This document shows, piece by piece, positions 54,370 through 61,541 of a stretch of 64,000 bases of DNA. The translations under genes and the position numbers were made by a program. The notes under the pieces are model-generated. The model saw only the letters and a program-made list of their open reading frames with translations. It was not told the origin of the DNA and made no database searches. Each line of letters starts with the position of its first letter. Within the stretch, counting starts at the first letter, position 1. Source of the stretch: a virus; IMG/VR virus record IMGVR_UViG_3300003322_000571, positions 124,001 through 188,000 of that record; one strand, given 5' to 3'.

Positions 54370-54788
54370 CAAAGCCAAAGAATCCTGTGACGATGACTCG
54401 TGATCAGGCGTTCCAGAAGACGATCGACATCATTACGAACGGATTCGATGCAACTGCGATCGCTCAGGCTCTCGCAAAAGCAAATCCTGTGTTGTTCGTT
54501 GAACTGCACGCCAAAACGGTTGCACAATCGACCTTTGTAGCGACCAACTTGTCGGCCGATCATTTCTTCGTGGTTGATCAAATTCGTGACGGTAGTATCG
54601 TTACTGCGATCAAGAAGCTTCGTGAAATGACTGGCTTCGGCCTCAAGCATGCAAAGGACGTTGTCGACCACGTTCGTGGTACTCTCGACCCGACGGCTGA
54701 TGGATCGTCGTACCGTCTAGACGCTGAACAGCAGGCTGTGTACGAACAATTGGTTATCGCTGGTCGTCAACGTTACGCTGCTGCCTAA
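54366..54788 (+). CDS. Protein with ribosomal L7/L12 C-terminal-like domain
   Basis: 140 residues. Residues ~77-107 (SIVTAIKKLREMTGFGLKHA followed by KDVVDHVRG) match the L7/L12 C-terminal pattern xxVIKxVRExTGLGLKEAKxLVE. In ribosomes this face binds translation GTPases, so an effect on translation factors is possible but only inferred. The N-terminal half is helical and unassigned. Confidence 0.8.
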   Translation: MTKPKNPVTMTRDQAFQKTIDIITNGFDATAIAQALAKANPVLFVELHAKTVAQSTFVATNLSADHFFVVDQIRDGSIVTAIKKLREMTGFGLKHAKDVVDHVRGTLDPTADGSSYRLDAEQQAVYEQLVIAGRQRYAAA

Positions 54789-54795
54789 CTGTTAC

Positions 54796-54805
54796 TAATA
54801 AATAG
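54796..54805 (+). promoter_or_regulatory. T4-type late promoter
   Basis: TAATAAATAG, matching the TATAAATA consensus at 7 of 8, 31 nt before the ATG at 54836. No -35. Confidence 0.5.
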
Positions 54806-54835
54806 TTTCACGCTTAGTATCTGAAGGAGATAAGC

Positions 54836-55192
54836 ATGAAACTATTCGAAATGGCAAAACCAAAGGTTTGCGAAAAGTGCGGTAAGACGATGTCAAAGAA
54901 CCACTACTGGTACAAGGGTGGTTGGAAGTGCAGCGACAAGATGGGGACAAAGCCTCGTAAGCCTAAGGACGGTTCGGAAGCACCGGCTAAGGCAGAGAAG
55001 AAAGAGTCTCCTCCGCAACGCGTCGAGCGTAAGGATGTTCCGGAGACGGATCACACACGTGAGATGAAGAAGAAAATGGCTGCTGCAAACGAAGAAGCAG
55101 CTAAGAAGCGCGATATGGAATTCTACAAGAAAATGGAAAAACAAAAGCGCAAGGACGACGGCGGTATTGCAGACGAGCACAACGAAGATTAA
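54836..55192 (+). CDS. Zinc-ribbon, Lys/Glu-rich protein
   Basis: 118 residues, SD GAAGGAG. CEKCGKTM..NHYWYKGGWKCS forms a zinc site near residues 12-33; the rest is a highly charged Lys/Glu region. Late promoter, so possibly made with virion proteins. Confidence 0.82.
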   Translation: MKLFEMAKPKVCEKCGKTMSKNHYWYKGGWKCSDKMGTKPRKPKDGSEAPAKAEKKESPPQRVERKDVPETDHTREMKKKMAAANEEAAKKRDMEFYKKMEKQKRKDDGGIADEHNED

Positions 55193-55223
55193 TCGTTGAG
55201 TAACCAAAGGGTTAGCTAAGAAT

Positions 55224-55256
55224 ATGGCAGCAAGGCAACTTGACTGCCATTTCTTT
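55224..55256 (+). terminator. Terminator hairpin
   Basis: Stem ATGGCAG/CTGCCAT then TTCTTTT; ends next to the following start. Confidence 0.6.
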
Positions 55257-55257
55257 T

Positions 55258-55662
55258 ATGCTTGACGATTATATGACTAAAGCAGCAAATGCTGCATTTG
55301 AGTCGTTCGTTCAAAGCTTCGACGATTTCCTCGCAGGATCATTTCCCAATCTCTGGATATACGGAGACGACATCATTTCCGTGTATGTTCGCAAAGGGAA
55401 GAGGTTTATTAACGGAGGTTGGTTCACGTGCTTTGACATTGGAACGATCACAATCAATGAACAATACCAAGGCAACGGTATTGGTATAAAGGTGATTGAC
55501 TATTTGCACAGCAATCATCCGTATAGAGCAACGCTAGTTGAGAGTATCCTGAATCAACGTCTATACGACAGATTGAAGAGGGAGCATTGGAATGATGTCC
55601 AAAATAGTGTACCCCCTTCTTTGTTCAAACTGAAGCCGCTGAAACACGGAGAACAACTGTAA
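55258..55662 (+). CDS. GNAT-like acetyltransferase
   Basis: 134 residues. The acetyl-CoA binding motif A appears as ITINEQYQGNGIGIKVIDYL (QxxGxG), followed by a YxRLKREHW-type end. No SD upstream; ATG 55273 is an alternative. The substrate is unknown. Confidence 0.78.
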   Translation: MLDDYMTKAANAAFESFVQSFDDFLAGSFPNLWIYGDDIISVYVRKGKRFINGGWFTCFDIGTITINEQYQGNGIGIKVIDYLHSNHPYRATLVESILNQRLYDRLKREHWNDVQNSVPPSLFKLKPLKHGEQL

Positions 55663-55663
55663 G

Positions 55664-55714
55664 TTGACCTTTTGTTTACTATGTGATATGCTTCTCCTGA
55701 TTAAATAGGAGAAG
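55664..55714 (+). promoter_or_regulatory. Promoter with dyad covering the transcript start
   Basis: -35 TTGACC, 17-nt spacer, -10 TATGCT. CTTCTCCT (55691) and AGGAGAAG (55707) pair just downstream; the right arm holds the SD of the gene at 55717. Confidence 0.72.
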
Positions 55715-55716
55715 TA

Positions 55717-55974
55717 ATGCATATGGTGTATTGGACCGTGTGGTCCGACGGTGAAGCAACAGCGCTTCAAAAAGATTTCGACAACAGCCAGCTTAAGCAG
55801 GCTCTTGATTTCTGCAAATCGCTGCGCAAGCGAATTGACCTTGGCGAACCGCTTGGTTTCGTCACAATGGCAACGGAGGATCCCAACATGGTTGGGAAAA
55901 TGGGCGTAGACTCCATTGTCGATGGTATGTGCCCTGATGGTGTCCCGTACACATGGAAAAAGCGTCGCATCTGA
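55717..55974 (+). CDS. Conserved phage protein (85 aa)
   Basis: SD AGGAG. The ending MGVDSIVDGMCPDGVPYTWK is a familiar phage hypothetical signature; function unknown. Confidence 0.82.
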   Translation: MHMVYWTVWSDGEATALQKDFDNSQLKQALDFCKSLRKRIDLGEPLGFVTMATEDPNMVGKMGVDSIVDGMCPDGVPYTWKKRRI

Positions 55975-56204
55975 TCGAATTCCAACAGAAGGTCGTTGAT
56001 ACGTTGAATCAAGCAACGAACGACCTCGATATTGCTTTCACAGAAGGCTGGAATCCTATTGTCCCGCCGATGCCAATGACGTTTGGTCAAGTCCAATTCT
56101 TAAAATCAGGTACGACGGAAATGATGACGATCCGTCATCCAACGTCATGGTATTATATGTTATACAGATGGAGAACAGATGAAAAGAGTAACGGAGAAGA
56201 CTGA
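55953..56204 (+). CDS. Hypothetical protein
   Basis: 83 residues, overlapping the previous gene by 22 nt and the next by 26 nt. Helical N-terminus. No family is recognised. Confidence 0.72.
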   Translation: MEKASHLIEFQQKVVDTLNQATNDLDIAFTEGWNPIVPPMPMTFGQVQFLKSGTTEMMTIRHPTSWYYMLYRWRTDEKSNGED

Positions 56205-56523
56205 CTTCTATTTGTCGAAGTACGAGCTAGAAGGCTCTTTTGATGATGTTGTTGCCAGTATTCGTGCAGTTGAAAAACAAGCACTCGATGCATATCACGA
56301 AATGTGCTACGACCATCTTAATCCGGAGTTTTACTTTGATTGGGAACCTGCAGAAGACGGTGGTGATGTGTTAACGCTGTACGTTAAACGCGACGAACTA
56401 CACCACGAAGCGCTTGTTCGTATTATGGAAGAGCAAGCACGTCAAGCAGATTTCGAGAAGTACGAACAAGAGCTATACTTGAGACTACATGAAAAATACG
56501 GAAAAGTACTCCGTGAACAATGA
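56179..56523 (+). CDS. Acidic helical hypothetical protein
   Basis: 114 residues, SD TGGAGA. Acidic; helical N- and C-terminal parts. Terminator follows. Confidence 0.8.
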   Translation: MKRVTEKTDFYLSKYELEGSFDDVVASIRAVEKQALDAYHEMCYDHLNPEFYFDWEPAEDGGDVLTLYVKRDELHHEALVRIMEEQARQADFEKYEQELYLRLHEKYGKVLREQ

Positions 56524-56529
56524 GCAATA

Positions 56530-56553
56530 AGCCGGTTTGACCGGCTTTTTTTG
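56530..56553 (+). terminator. Rho-independent terminator
   Basis: Stem AGCCGGT/ACCGGCT, loop TTG, then T-run. Confidence 0.9.
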
Positions 56554-56582
56554 TTGTTCGGTATTGGGTTCATTGTTACAAT
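56554..56582 (+). promoter_or_regulatory. Sigma70-type promoter
   Basis: -35 TTGTTC, 17-nt spacer, -10 TACAAT. Confidence 0.6.
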
Positions 56583-56606
56583 GTTGGTTCTTTACAGGAG
56601 TATTCT

Positions 56607-56780
56607 ATGCAAGTGTACGAATCGAATCTTTCAGCTGCTTTGTCAGTCGCAATTGCAGAACGCCGTAAGGTAGAAGCTCAACTTGGATATACGGGCGACT
56701 CAGCGTTTGTTGCTGGTCTCGTACAAGTGCTAGAGGCATTCGAGCGCGGTGAACACATTGAAATCGTTCGAGGAGCCTAA
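56607..56780 (+). CDS. Small helical protein (57 aa)
   Basis: SD CAGGAG. Begins MQVYESNLSAALSVAIAERR; helical. No family is recognised. Confidence 0.72.
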   Translation: MQVYESNLSAALSVAIAERRKVEAQLGYTGDSAFVAGLVQVLEAFERGEHIEIVRGA

Positions 56781-56845
56781 TATGACGCTCGACGATCTGT
56801 ATCCACAACGAAAGATTTGCCGTCTCCTGCAACGACCTTCACAAT

Positions 56846-57715
56846 ATGAACAACATCAACGACATTCCTCTTCAAACGACCAGCAACCTACTCAACGCGT
56901 TCCCGTCCAATCTCCAGAAGAGAGATCCGTGGCCACGAAAGGTTCCTGTTGGTATTGAGGTGGAAGTTCCTTGGCGTGGTTATTTTCCGGATTTGTGGGT
57001 AGACGGGTTTCCAAATGTAGATGAAGAAACTCTTGCACGAATCACTGAGGAATGCACTAAGCGTGAGGAAACACTTATTCCTAAGCTGCGTAAAACGCAA
57101 GAATGTGGCGTGAAACGAGGTGCTGACAAGTACTGGGAATTCGCATTCGATCCTGTCACAGATGTTCGTATCACGTGCGACCATGTTGAGATTCTCCGTC
57201 AGCATAATCTGATTCCTGAAGGGCCGCATTCTTTACACATTACGTTTGGTGGCTTGCGAGCTACTCGTGACATGCATTACGTTGCAATGATTCTCGAGTG
57301 TTTTGCTTGTTCTCCTGAGCGAATTTTGTCGGGATTCCATCCAACGAGCGAAGCACAATCTGTTGGGTGGGCTCGTAAGGGATTTGCTGGTCTATTTGAA
57401 AAGACAGGTTCTCATGATCTTTTGCACGGATATCAATACGGTTGTGAGATCCGGCTACTGACCCTACCACAGACAGACGATGAATTGTTCTATCTGCTCG
57501 ACATTGGTCAGTGTTTTGCCGTACTTGCATTGAACAAAGATCCAATGTGGACGAGGATTCGTGATACGTTGAAAATGATTCTGTTGAAGAACGGACTTCC
57601 AGATGAGAACTGGAAGAAGCCACATATTAACCCTGAACTGTGGAAGGATGTTGCTGAAAAGTGGCCTGCAGTTCAAGCCAAGGTTGTAGACTTCATCTCT
57701 GACGTCTACCCTTAA
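56846..57715 (+). CDS. Possible amidoligase/GCS-like enzyme
   Basis: 289 residues. VPVGIEVEVPWRG near residue 33, HSLHITFGGL near 128 and YGCEIRLLTLP near 205 recall the Glu and His motifs of amidoligase/glutamate-cysteine ligase-type enzymes; the match is weak. The start has no SD; the nearest SD serves an ATG at 56782 in another frame, raising the chance of a sequence shift near the start. Confidence 0.72.
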   Translation: MNNINDIPLQTTSNLLNAFPSNLQKRDPWPRKVPVGIEVEVPWRGYFPDLWVDGFPNVDEETLARITEECTKREETLIPKLRKTQECGVKRGADKYWEFAFDPVTDVRITCDHVEILRQHNLIPEGPHSLHITFGGLRATRDMHYVAMILECFACSPERILSGFHPTSEAQSVGWARKGFAGLFEKTGSHDLLHGYQYGCEIRLLTLPQTDDELFYLLDIGQCFAVLALNKDPMWTRIRDTLKMILLKNGLPDENWKKPHINPELWKDVAEKWPAVQAKVVDFISDVYP

Positions 57716-57742
57716 TGACTAGCCTATATACTGGAGTAATGG

Positions 57743-58003
57743 ATGGAAACCACCAAGACGGATTTGATTGCCATTGTTGAGAGCGTATGGGGCGTTCAAC
57801 CGATGGAAGTGGTTGAGGAGTTGTTGTTTTCAACGACAGCTTTTCCATTCGCTCCGGTTGAGAAGATTGCAGTCCAGTTGAAAGAGTACTTCGACCGAAG
57901 CGGTGGTAATCCCGGTAAAGCGATCAATCTTGCGTACGAAGATTTTGATAGGGAATGGGAAGAATACAAAGCGAGGGAGAAGGAAAATGAAGAATCGAGT
58001 TAG
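57743..58003 (+). CDS. Acidic helical hypothetical protein
   Basis: 86 residues, weak SD (GGAG 15 nt upstream). Helical, acidic C-terminus. Overlaps the next small gene by 17 nt. Confidence 0.8.
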   Translation: METTKTDLIAIVESVWGVQPMEVVEELLFSTTAFPFAPVEKIAVQLKEYFDRSGGNPGKAINLAYEDFDREWEEYKAREKENEESS

Positions 58004-58082
58004 GGAAAAGTTTGGATTGGTGTTCGTGATCGCAGTTGTTATTGCGTCGTGTGCAGCCGCATACGTATCAGCCCTGCATTAA
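57987..58082 (+). CDS. Very small membrane peptide (31 aa)
   Basis: SD GGGAGAAGGA. MKNRVREK then a single hydrophobic helix (FGLVFVIAVVIASCAAAYV). Only supported by SD and composition. Confidence 0.6.
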   Translation: MKNRVREKFGLVFVIAVVIASCAAAYVSALH

Positions 58083-58106
58083 TTGCCGTATTTGTTTGGG
58101 TGACAA

Positions 58107-58116
58107 TATAAATATG
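58107..58116 (+). promoter_or_regulatory. T4-type late promoter (perfect core)
   Basis: TATAAATATG contains the exact TATAAATA core, 28 nt before the ATG at 58142. Confidence 0.65.
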
Positions 58117-58141
58117 CCCAACAAATATAGGAACACCAATC

Positions 58142-58444
58142 ATGGAATTTCTGAGGGAACTGCTAAGCGAGAGTAAGAAGGACAAGAATAAAGCTCCTGT
58201 CCTTAAGATGTTGCCAATCAAGTCATTCGTGGCTGGTAATATGGTTACGTCTAATCCAGAAGATGATGAGTGTGAATCTGTGACAGAAGGTAAAGACAAA
58301 GTGAAAGTACCGGTTTCAAAGCCACGCGCCAAGGACATCAACGATGCTCTCGTTCACACGAAGAGTGGTCGCCACTATGATCCAAAGCGTGATTATGTCC
58401 GCGCGAAGGAGAAGTCGCGTAGCCGTAAGGAAATGCAAGACTAA
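58142..58444 (+). CDS. Basic late-type protein
   Basis: 100 residues, preceded by the best late promoter. Highly charged; basic C-terminus (HYDPKRDYVRAKEKSRSRKE). Could be virion-associated. Confidence 0.8.
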   Translation: MEFLRELLSESKKDKNKAPVLKMLPIKSFVAGNMVTSNPEDDECESVTEGKDKVKVPVSKPRAKDINDALVHTKSGRHYDPKRDYVRAKEKSRSRKEMQD

Positions 58445-58453
58445 ACCCTTTAG

Positions 58454-58507
58454 TTGAACAACTAAACAACCCTCAGTATAGTGTATGCAAGTACATTACT
58501 GAGGGTT
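58454..58507 (+). promoter_or_regulatory. Promoter in an 11-bp hairpin that also holds the SD
   Basis: -35 TTGAAC, 17-nt spacer, -10 TATAGT. Perfect arms AACCCTCAGTA (58468-58478) and TACTGAGGGTT (58497-58507); the right arm contains the GAGGG SD for the ATG at 58514. Confidence 0.78.
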
Positions 58508-58513
58508 TCCTTT

Positions 58514-58942
58514 ATGCGAGCTTACTCGTTCACTAACTTCTATCTGTCGTCGATCCAGCAAGGTATCCAACCCGCTCATGCGATCGTCGAAATGTTTGTC
58601 AAGTACAAGAACCATGTGCAGGAAAGCAAACACTTGTTTGATTGGGCAACCAATCACAAGACGATGATTTGCTTGAACGGTGGTACTTCTGCCGACATTC
58701 GTGATCTGTACTTCGAATTGATACACGTTGCTGAAGCATTGCAATTGCCGTACAGTCCGTTCAATGAAGACGAAGCATCTCTGGACGGAGCATTGACGTC
58801 CGTGGCGATCATCGTTCCTGAGAAAATTTACATGGAAGCTGCTGAGATGCGTGATCGCGATTACGATCCGACGACTTCTTTGCTGAATCCAGCTGAAACA
58901 CAGCTTGCTAAAATCCTGAATCGCTATAGCTTGGCCAAATAA
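58514..58942 (+). CDS. Peptidyl-tRNA hydrolase 2-like protein
   Basis: 142 residues. FTNFYLSSIQQGIQPAHAIV (~5-24) followed by a W..NHKTMICLNGG strand, then SADIRDLYFELIHVAEALQL and a LTSVAIIVPE strand, parallel the order of PTH2 folds. The catalytic residues of PTH2 are not clearly all present. PTH2 releases peptidyl-tRNA; a role here is inferred. Confidence 0.78.
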   Translation: MRAYSFTNFYLSSIQQGIQPAHAIVEMFVKYKNHVQESKHLFDWATNHKTMICLNGGTSADIRDLYFELIHVAEALQLPYSPFNEDEASLDGALTSVAIIVPEKIYMEAAEMRDRDYDPTTSLLNPAETQLAKILNRYSLAK

Positions 58943-58943
58943 C

Positions 58944-59309
58944 ATGAATAAGAAACAATACATCTGGGTTACGTTCCAAAAAGAAGGTCTTCATCTCTAT
59001 CCTGCGGCTGCACATGATCCGAAGCTCGCCTCTGTCGATTTCCTCGGAGTACTGCATCGTCACATTTTCCACTTCCGTGTTGAACTGGAAGTGATGCATG
59101 ATGACCGCGATATTGAATTCATTATGTTCAAGCGCGAATTGGAAAAACTGTACACCGAGGAAACTTTGAAGCTGAACCACAAGTCATGCGAAATGATCAG
59201 TGATGACCTCGCTCAGTACATTCGTAAAAACTATCCTGACCGCGAAATCATCATTGAAGTCGCGGAAGACGGTGAAAATGGATCGCGTACGATCTATCCA
59301 AAGGACTAA
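58944..59309 (+). CDS. QueD-like T-fold protein lacking the catalytic Cys
   Basis: 121 residues. LHRHIFHFRVELEV aligns with the zinc HGH segment of QueD/6-pyruvoyl-tetrahydropterin synthase; DIEFIMFKRELEKL with the WIIDFAELK helix; SCEMISDDLAQYI with the PTSENLAxWI helix; and EVAEDGENGSRTIY with the C-terminal KET...Y strand. The catalytic Cys before HGH is absent, so activity may differ. QueD makes 6-carboxytetrahydropterin in 7-deazaguanine synthesis. Confidence 0.8.
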   Translation: MNKKQYIWVTFQKEGLHLYPAAAHDPKLASVDFLGVLHRHIFHFRVELEVMHDDRDIEFIMFKRELEKLYTEETLKLNHKSCEMISDDLAQYIRKNYPDREIIIEVAEDGENGSRTIYPKD

Positions 59310-59310
59310 T

Positions 59311-59820
59311 ATGCCAACCCTCCACGGGCATCCCGCACCACAACGACTATTCGGTGAAGTGTTTCAATTTGAAGCGGACATCACAACCGTAACTGGTGGC
59401 CTGATTTGTCATGGCGTTAACTGCCAAGGTAAAATGGGATCTGGCGTTGCTTTGGCGATTCGAAAGAAGTGGCCACAGGTAGCAGAAGGCTATTTTGAAC
59501 ACATTAAGGTCAACGGGACGGGCGAACAGAACCTCGGAATGGTTAACTTCGTCAAGATTACCGATGAACTACATGTTGCCAACTGCTTTACGCAGAACTT
59601 CTACGGTTACGACGGTAAGAAGTATGCTGACGTCAGTGCAATTGCGATGTCGTTGGATCGTGCATTCAACTTTGCATATCACAATGACCTTGCAGTGTAT
59701 CTGCCTGAAATTGGTGGTCTCCGTGGTGGTTTGAACTTCCAAGAAGAAGTGTTGCCAACAATCTTCGAACTATCGAGGTACTACCATACGACTGCTAACG
59801 TCTTGACGTTTAGGGAGTAA
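59311..59820 (+). CDS. Macro-domain protein (ADP-ribose-1''-phosphate phosphatase-like)
   Basis: 169 residues. GLICHGVNCQGKMGSGVALA (~30-49) is the ADP-ribose-binding signature, followed by VANCFTQNFYGYDGKKYADV and YLPEIGGLRGGLNF, as in Poa1p/TARG-type macro domains. Family members hydrolyse or bind ADP-ribose, Appr-1''-P or DNA-linked ADP-ribose. In a phage it could reverse host ADP-ribosylation defences or salvage a tRNA-repair by-product; unproven. Confidence 0.85.
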   Translation: MPTLHGHPAPQRLFGEVFQFEADITTVTGGLICHGVNCQGKMGSGVALAIRKKWPQVAEGYFEHIKVNGTGEQNLGMVNFVKITDELHVANCFTQNFYGYDGKKYADVSAIAMSLDRAFNFAYHNDLAVYLPEIGGLRGGLNFQEEVLPTIFELSRYYHTTANVLTFRE

Positions 59821-59823
59821 CGA

Positions 59824-60096
59824 ATGCATATCCCTAAATTGACAGGACCGTTGGAATCTAGTTTGATTGGACGTAAAGTCAAACTCAAGATTTCGATTAT
59901 CGAATATCCCTCTGGTCGCAAGTACGAGAGGTATGAAGTCGACGATCCACAGTTTGTTGCTGACGCAAAAGCTGAACATGGTGATGGTGTAACTATTATG
60001 CCACCTGGTACAGCAAGTGACGGTTCTGTCCGGCTAGGTCGTGTTAGGATTTGGATCCAAAAGAACGGTAAAGTTGATAGTGTTGTAAGAGGGTAA
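59824..60096 (+). CDS. I78-like peptidase inhibitor candidate
   Basis: 90 residues, SD GGGAG. C-terminal GVTIMPPGTASDGSVRLGRV, then RIWIQKNGKVDSVVRG, resembles the potato-inhibitor/I78 C-terminal strand pair. No signal peptide, so a cytosolic host protease would be the target if real. Confidence 0.72.
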   Translation: MHIPKLTGPLESSLIGRKVKLKISIIEYPSGRKYERYEVDDPQFVADAKAEHGDGVTIMPPGTASDGSVRLGRVRIWIQKNGKVDSVVRG

Positions 60097-60170
60097 TTGT
60101 TGATCGAACGAAAGTTCGCATATATAGTTATCTACATTGCTGAGGACGACTGGACTCAGCAATGTCCAGC

Positions 60171-60242
60171 GGGGGATTAGTATAGCTGGGAAAACACCGC
60201 CCTTGCAAGGCGAAGTCACCGGTTCGACCCCGGTATCCTCCA
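60171..60242 (+). tRNA. tRNA-Ala (anticodon TGC)
   Basis: Full cloverleaf: acceptor GGGGGAT pairs with ATCCTCC (one G-T), anticodon loop CTTGCAA with TGC, T arm CCGG-TTCGACC-CCGG. The outer anticodon-stem pair is a C-A mismatch. CCA is not encoded. Confidence 0.88.
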
Positions 60243-60392
60243 CAGTATCTCAAGAAGGCCTGTTAGTACGTGCTCTAAGCGTCTTCTTTCACTGACTCGC
60301 ATAGAATGCAGAGAAACATCACGTAAATGTCTCTGTAGACCACTAGCGAAAGTCGTTTAGTCGATGGTTACGGTGCAAGCCCGGAACAAAAT

Positions 60393-60466
60393 CGGAGTAT
60401 AGCGCAGCCTGGTAGCGCAACTGCTTTGGGAGCAGTGGGTCGGGAGTTCGAATCTCTCTACTCCGA
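60393..60466 (+). tRNA. tRNA-Pro (anticodon TGG)
   Basis: Acceptor CGGAGTA/TACTCCG, D arm with AGCCTGGTAGC, anticodon stem CTGCT/AGCAG around TTTGGGA (TGG), T arm GGGAG-TTCGAAT-CTCTC. CCA is not encoded. Confidence 0.93.
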
Positions 60467-60492
60467 CATAATATAACACAGCGAGATTGTAC

Positions 60493-60945
60493 ATGAAGTA
60501 CACTGGTGCTCTCCTCTTCACTGCGCTTGTTCTTGGCGTAGTTCTCTTCGTCGGTCCCGCACCAATGCCTGAGTATTCCAGGCCAGGCAAGCCAACCCCT
60601 CCCACCTCCGCAACTCCATCTGAAAGTGATCAGTTTATTGCTTTGTGTTCTGGCCTTGATGTGTCAGATGAAGCAGTAAAGCTACTCGGCTTGTCGAATT
60701 GCCTTGGTCGTCTGCGTGGTTTTGTTGATGGTCATCAGCTGACTGTTCAACTGATGAAGTCCAAGGACAGGATGTGGTGCGTTGACGCTGATGTCAAGGA
60801 CAAAGAGGTGTTCGATGCTGTGATTGATTGGGCAGTTGAAAACCCTAAGCAGGTCAGCGAAATTACTCGTGATTTCGAAGGAATCAACGCTGCGACCGCA
60901 ATTGCGATTCGTGCGATCCATCACAAGTTTCCCTGCAAGGTGTAG
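60493..60945 (+). CDS. Exported or anchored Rap1a/Tai-like protein
   Basis: 150 residues from ATG 60493. Residues ~3-20 are a hydrophobic signal/anchor followed by a Pro-rich linker. The remaining domain has the Rap1a/Tai pattern: FIALCSG, CLGRLRGFVDGH, RMWCVDADV, a helix AVENPKQV, and ATAIAIRAIHHKFPC at the C-terminus. Rap1a/Tai proteins are periplasmic immunity proteins against T6SS amidases; here it may block a cell-wall enzyme or be a generic exported protein. Confidence 0.78.
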   Translation: MKYTGALLFTALVLGVVLFVGPAPMPEYSRPGKPTPPTSATPSESDQFIALCSGLDVSDEAVKLLGLSNCLGRLRGFVDGHQLTVQLMKSKDRMWCVDADVKDKEVFDAVIDWAVENPKQVSEITRDFEGINAATAIAIRAIHHKFPCKV

Positions 60946-60947
60946 TA

Positions 60948-61289
60948 ATGAGCAATCTCAACCCACAAGCATCTGACCTGAAGGTCTATACCGCTTACAA
61001 CCGGCTTGATCGCAGCCAAAGCCTGATGGTTGTTGCTGCTGAAGATGTCGAAGCGAAGTTTAAGGTACTTGACAAGATTGGCTACTGGATCGTTGAAGAT
61101 ACAAACGACCGTAAGCGTTGGAATCTTGTCGATGCTGATGATATTTCGATCGTCGAAGCTGCTTTGAAAAGTGCTGATTTGGAAGACGCGTACAATGAAG
61201 CCTTGGGATTGATTTCGTGGACGGTTACTGAACCTACAGAATTGATCGGCGGATCTCTCGGCGCTGGTTTTGGACTGGAAGAACAATGA
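60948..61289 (+). CDS. Hypothetical protein
   Basis: 113 residues, 2 nt after the previous stop. Alpha/beta, acidic C-terminal half. No family is recognised. Confidence 0.8.
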   Translation: MSNLNPQASDLKVYTAYNRLDRSQSLMVVAAEDVEAKFKVLDKIGYWIVEDTNDRKRWNLVDADDISIVEAALKSADLEDAYNEALGLISWTVTEPTELIGGSLGAGFGLEEQ

Positions 61290-61531
61290 GTATCACAGAA
61301 CAACTCGCAGCGATTGCTGAAGTAACCGACGACGTTATTATTCGGTCGTTGCTGGAAACTCGCAAGATTAATCCCGAACTGTACCCCGATGATCAGGAAT
61401 TTCTGATCATCGTCATTCAATGCTTGGCACTGAATGCACAAATCACAAGATCATCACTGGTTGATTACGTAAAGAACCTCCGTCCGGAAGCTTATTACAT
61501 CAACCAACAGAACGAACAAAACTGGACATAA
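61286..61531 (+). CDS. Helical hypothetical protein
   Basis: 81 residues, ATGA overlap. Helical. No family is recognised. Confidence 0.8.
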   Translation: MSITEQLAAIAEVTDDVIIRSLLETRKINPELYPDDQEFLIIVIQCLALNAQITRSSLVDYVKNLRPEAYYINQQNEQNWT

Positions 61532-61541
61532 GGAATAGAAT

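Noticed and set aside
56782-56958. 58-codon ORF overlapping the start of the 56846 gene
   Set aside because: It has an SD but low-complexity Gln/Arg/Ser sequence; more likely marks a shifted start of the larger gene than a separate protein.
60243-60392. Third tRNA between the Ala and Pro genes
   Set aside because: A short hairpin is present but no acceptor/T-arm pairing or TTCRA loop could be built.
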